Shown: in pieces, positions 62,871 to 64,000 of the stretch
How the letters are laid out: every line of letters begins with the position of its first letter
Numbering within the stretch: the first letter of the stretch is position 1
Assembly: GCA_947471745.1 (NCBI GenBank)
Contig: CANJKZ010000263.1
Location: 930,001-994,000 of the forward strand
Direction: 5' to 3'
DNA from: Closterium sp. Naga37s-1
Taxonomy: Eukaryota; Streptophyta; Zygnematophyceae; Desmidiales; Closteriaceae
DNA length: 64,000 nucleotides
Notes under the pieces: generated by a model
What the model saw: the letters and a program-made list of their open reading frames with translations, nothing else
Databases searched by the model: none
What the model was told of the DNA's origin: nothing
Translations under genes and position numbers: made by a program

Positions 62871-63470
62871 GCCATGTTGTACAGCAACTATCGCAGATCA
62901 AACCGGTTGTCCTCTGGTGAATAGTTCTCAACAGGGGGAGGCCGAGCACGTGAGCCGGGGAGCAGGGGAGTGGGGGAGGGGAGAGTGGGACCACCACTCG
63001 TACAGGAACTGCCTCAGATCAAAGCGGTTGTCCTTCGGGGAGTAATTCTGCCAAAGAGGTGGTGGGGGTGGGAGGGGGTGGTAGGAAGGGGAAAGGCAAG
63101 GAAGGTGGTGAGTGTGGCCATGGCTCGCTGTACAGGAACTGCCGGTGATCAAAGCGGTTGTTCTGAAAGTTCTAGAAGTGGAAAGGGAGAAGCGATGAGT
63201 GGGGGATTACGGGGGTGGAGGAGCAAGGAAGGTGGGGAGTGGGACAGCCACATGCTGCATGGGAACTGCCATGCTGCATGGGAACTGCCATAGGTCAATC
63301 CAGTTGTCCTCAGGAGAGTGGGTTCTGAGGAAAGCGGACAAGGTAGAAGATATCCGGTGGGCGGAGGCAAGGAAGGTGGGGAGTGTGGGCATGACATGTT
63401 GCATGCACAGCGACTGTCGCAGGTCAATGGAGTTATGCAGCGATCACTCCAGGGGGAGAAGTTATGCACG
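62870..63470 (-). repeat. Array of five related exon-like units, minus strand
   Basis: Five blocks at about 62877-62935, 62998-63055, 63128-63175, 63280-63345 and 63408-63465 share, on the minus strand, a pattern such as NYSPKDNRFDLRQFLYEW (second) and NYSPEDNRFDLR (first); the other three diverge. Spacing is 120-150 bp. Between them lie G-rich plus-strand stretches (GGGTGGGAGGGGG), which read as pyrimidine-rich introns on the minus strand. This is the same architecture as the ankyrin and decarboxylase exon arrays. Protein family unknown. Confidence 0.6.
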
Positions 63471-63675
63471 TAGTGGTGGGAGGCGGGGAGAGCAATACGC
63501 CAATCTGTTGCCGATGATTAATGAAATAGGAGGAGGTGAGGTTTCAGCGTGGATGTTGCCTTGCGAGAGATGCATTGTGAAAGTGGATAGGAGGATGGCA
63601 GTGAAAAAAGAGATGCCCCTTAGGGAACAAGGAATTGAGAGCTGAGGGTACGGGGGAGTGAGGGAGTGAGGGAGC

Positions 63676-63925
63676 ACCTGGGCGTGGTAGGAGTGCGCGA
63701 GAAAGTGAACGTGTTGGGAGAGTGTGGGGTTTCCTCGGCATGGTAAGAAGGCGTGAGGGTGGTCATCTTGTGGTGGTGAAGATGCTTCGTCATACAATAA
63801 CAAGAGATTCAGGGTTACATTAGGAAGGGGAGACGATGGTTACCTGGGCATGGTAGATAAGAGTGAGAAAACGGGTAGGTGAGTGAGTAGTCACCTCAGC
63901 GTGGTAGGAAGGTGTGAGCGTACTG
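63676..63925 (-). repeat. Four related units around CACCTGGGCGTGGTAGGAG
   Basis: Units near 63676, 63733, 63841 and 63893 share CWYCTSRGCRTGGTARGA. On the minus strand each reads as a pyrimidine-rich run ending in CCCAG or CTGAG followed by GT, so these may be copied splice-site regions. The sequence runs out at the window edge. Confidence 0.4.
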
Positions 63926-64000
63926 CTGCAGTCGTACTGGTGGGACGAGAGGTGGGGGATGGGGCTAGGATAGGAATGAATGGATGGGAGAATGGGAGTG

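Overview
This is nuclear DNA of a eukaryote, with split genes (GT-AG introns) and a heavy load of LTR retrotransposons. The best guess is a GC-rich streptophyte green alga, possibly Closterium-like. That rests on a plant-type aromatic-amino-acid decarboxylase, a ZNFX1-like zinc-finger gene and Ty1/copia elements with initiator-Met tRNA primer sites. The species is an inference; nothing in the window is bacterial.

Layout. 1-528: broken minus-strand piece of a ZNFX1-like gene. 1235-6640: broken plus-strand tyrosine/DOPA-decarboxylase-like gene, entered by a GTCGAC-rich element (3132-4231). 6746-17096: copia element A, itself hit by a second GTCGAC-rich element (13257-16555), which in turn holds a small LTR element (13387-15673). 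17150-17365: tail (RZ zinc finger) of a second ZNFX1-like gene. 17764-19130: degenerate 5' part of an ankyrin gene with seven tandem exon-like units. 19941-20343: two exons of an unknown minus-strand gene. 21106-29057: copia element B with a solo LTR inside. 29058-32690: AT-richer DNA with a dense run of short hairpins (31401-31816). 32695-34060: another broken copy of the ankyrin gene 5' part. 34626-35686: LTR and gag of a Gypsy-like element. 35687-43640: second copy of the decarboxylase tail plus ZNFX1 RZ tail, cut apart by two minus-strand LTR elements and one solo LTR. 45299-57784: two copia elements in tandem sharing a central LTR. 58378-61496: the one host gene that looks intact, a six-exon, 208-residue ankyrin-repeat protein. 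61500-64000: minus-strand exon-like arrays of unknown identity.

Two themes stand out. First, host exons are repeatedly copied in tandem with their flanking intron sequence: decarboxylase x3; ankyrin second exon x7, x4 and x2; ankyrin last exon x3; an unknown minus-strand exon x5. Second, a block holding the convergent 3' ends of the decarboxylase and ZNFX1-like genes exists twice and shares inactivating changes, so it decayed before it was copied; different mobile elements then broke up each copy. Insertion order can be read from nesting and target-site duplications. All coordinates come from reading by eye; exon edges were set by splice dinucleotides and phase agreement.
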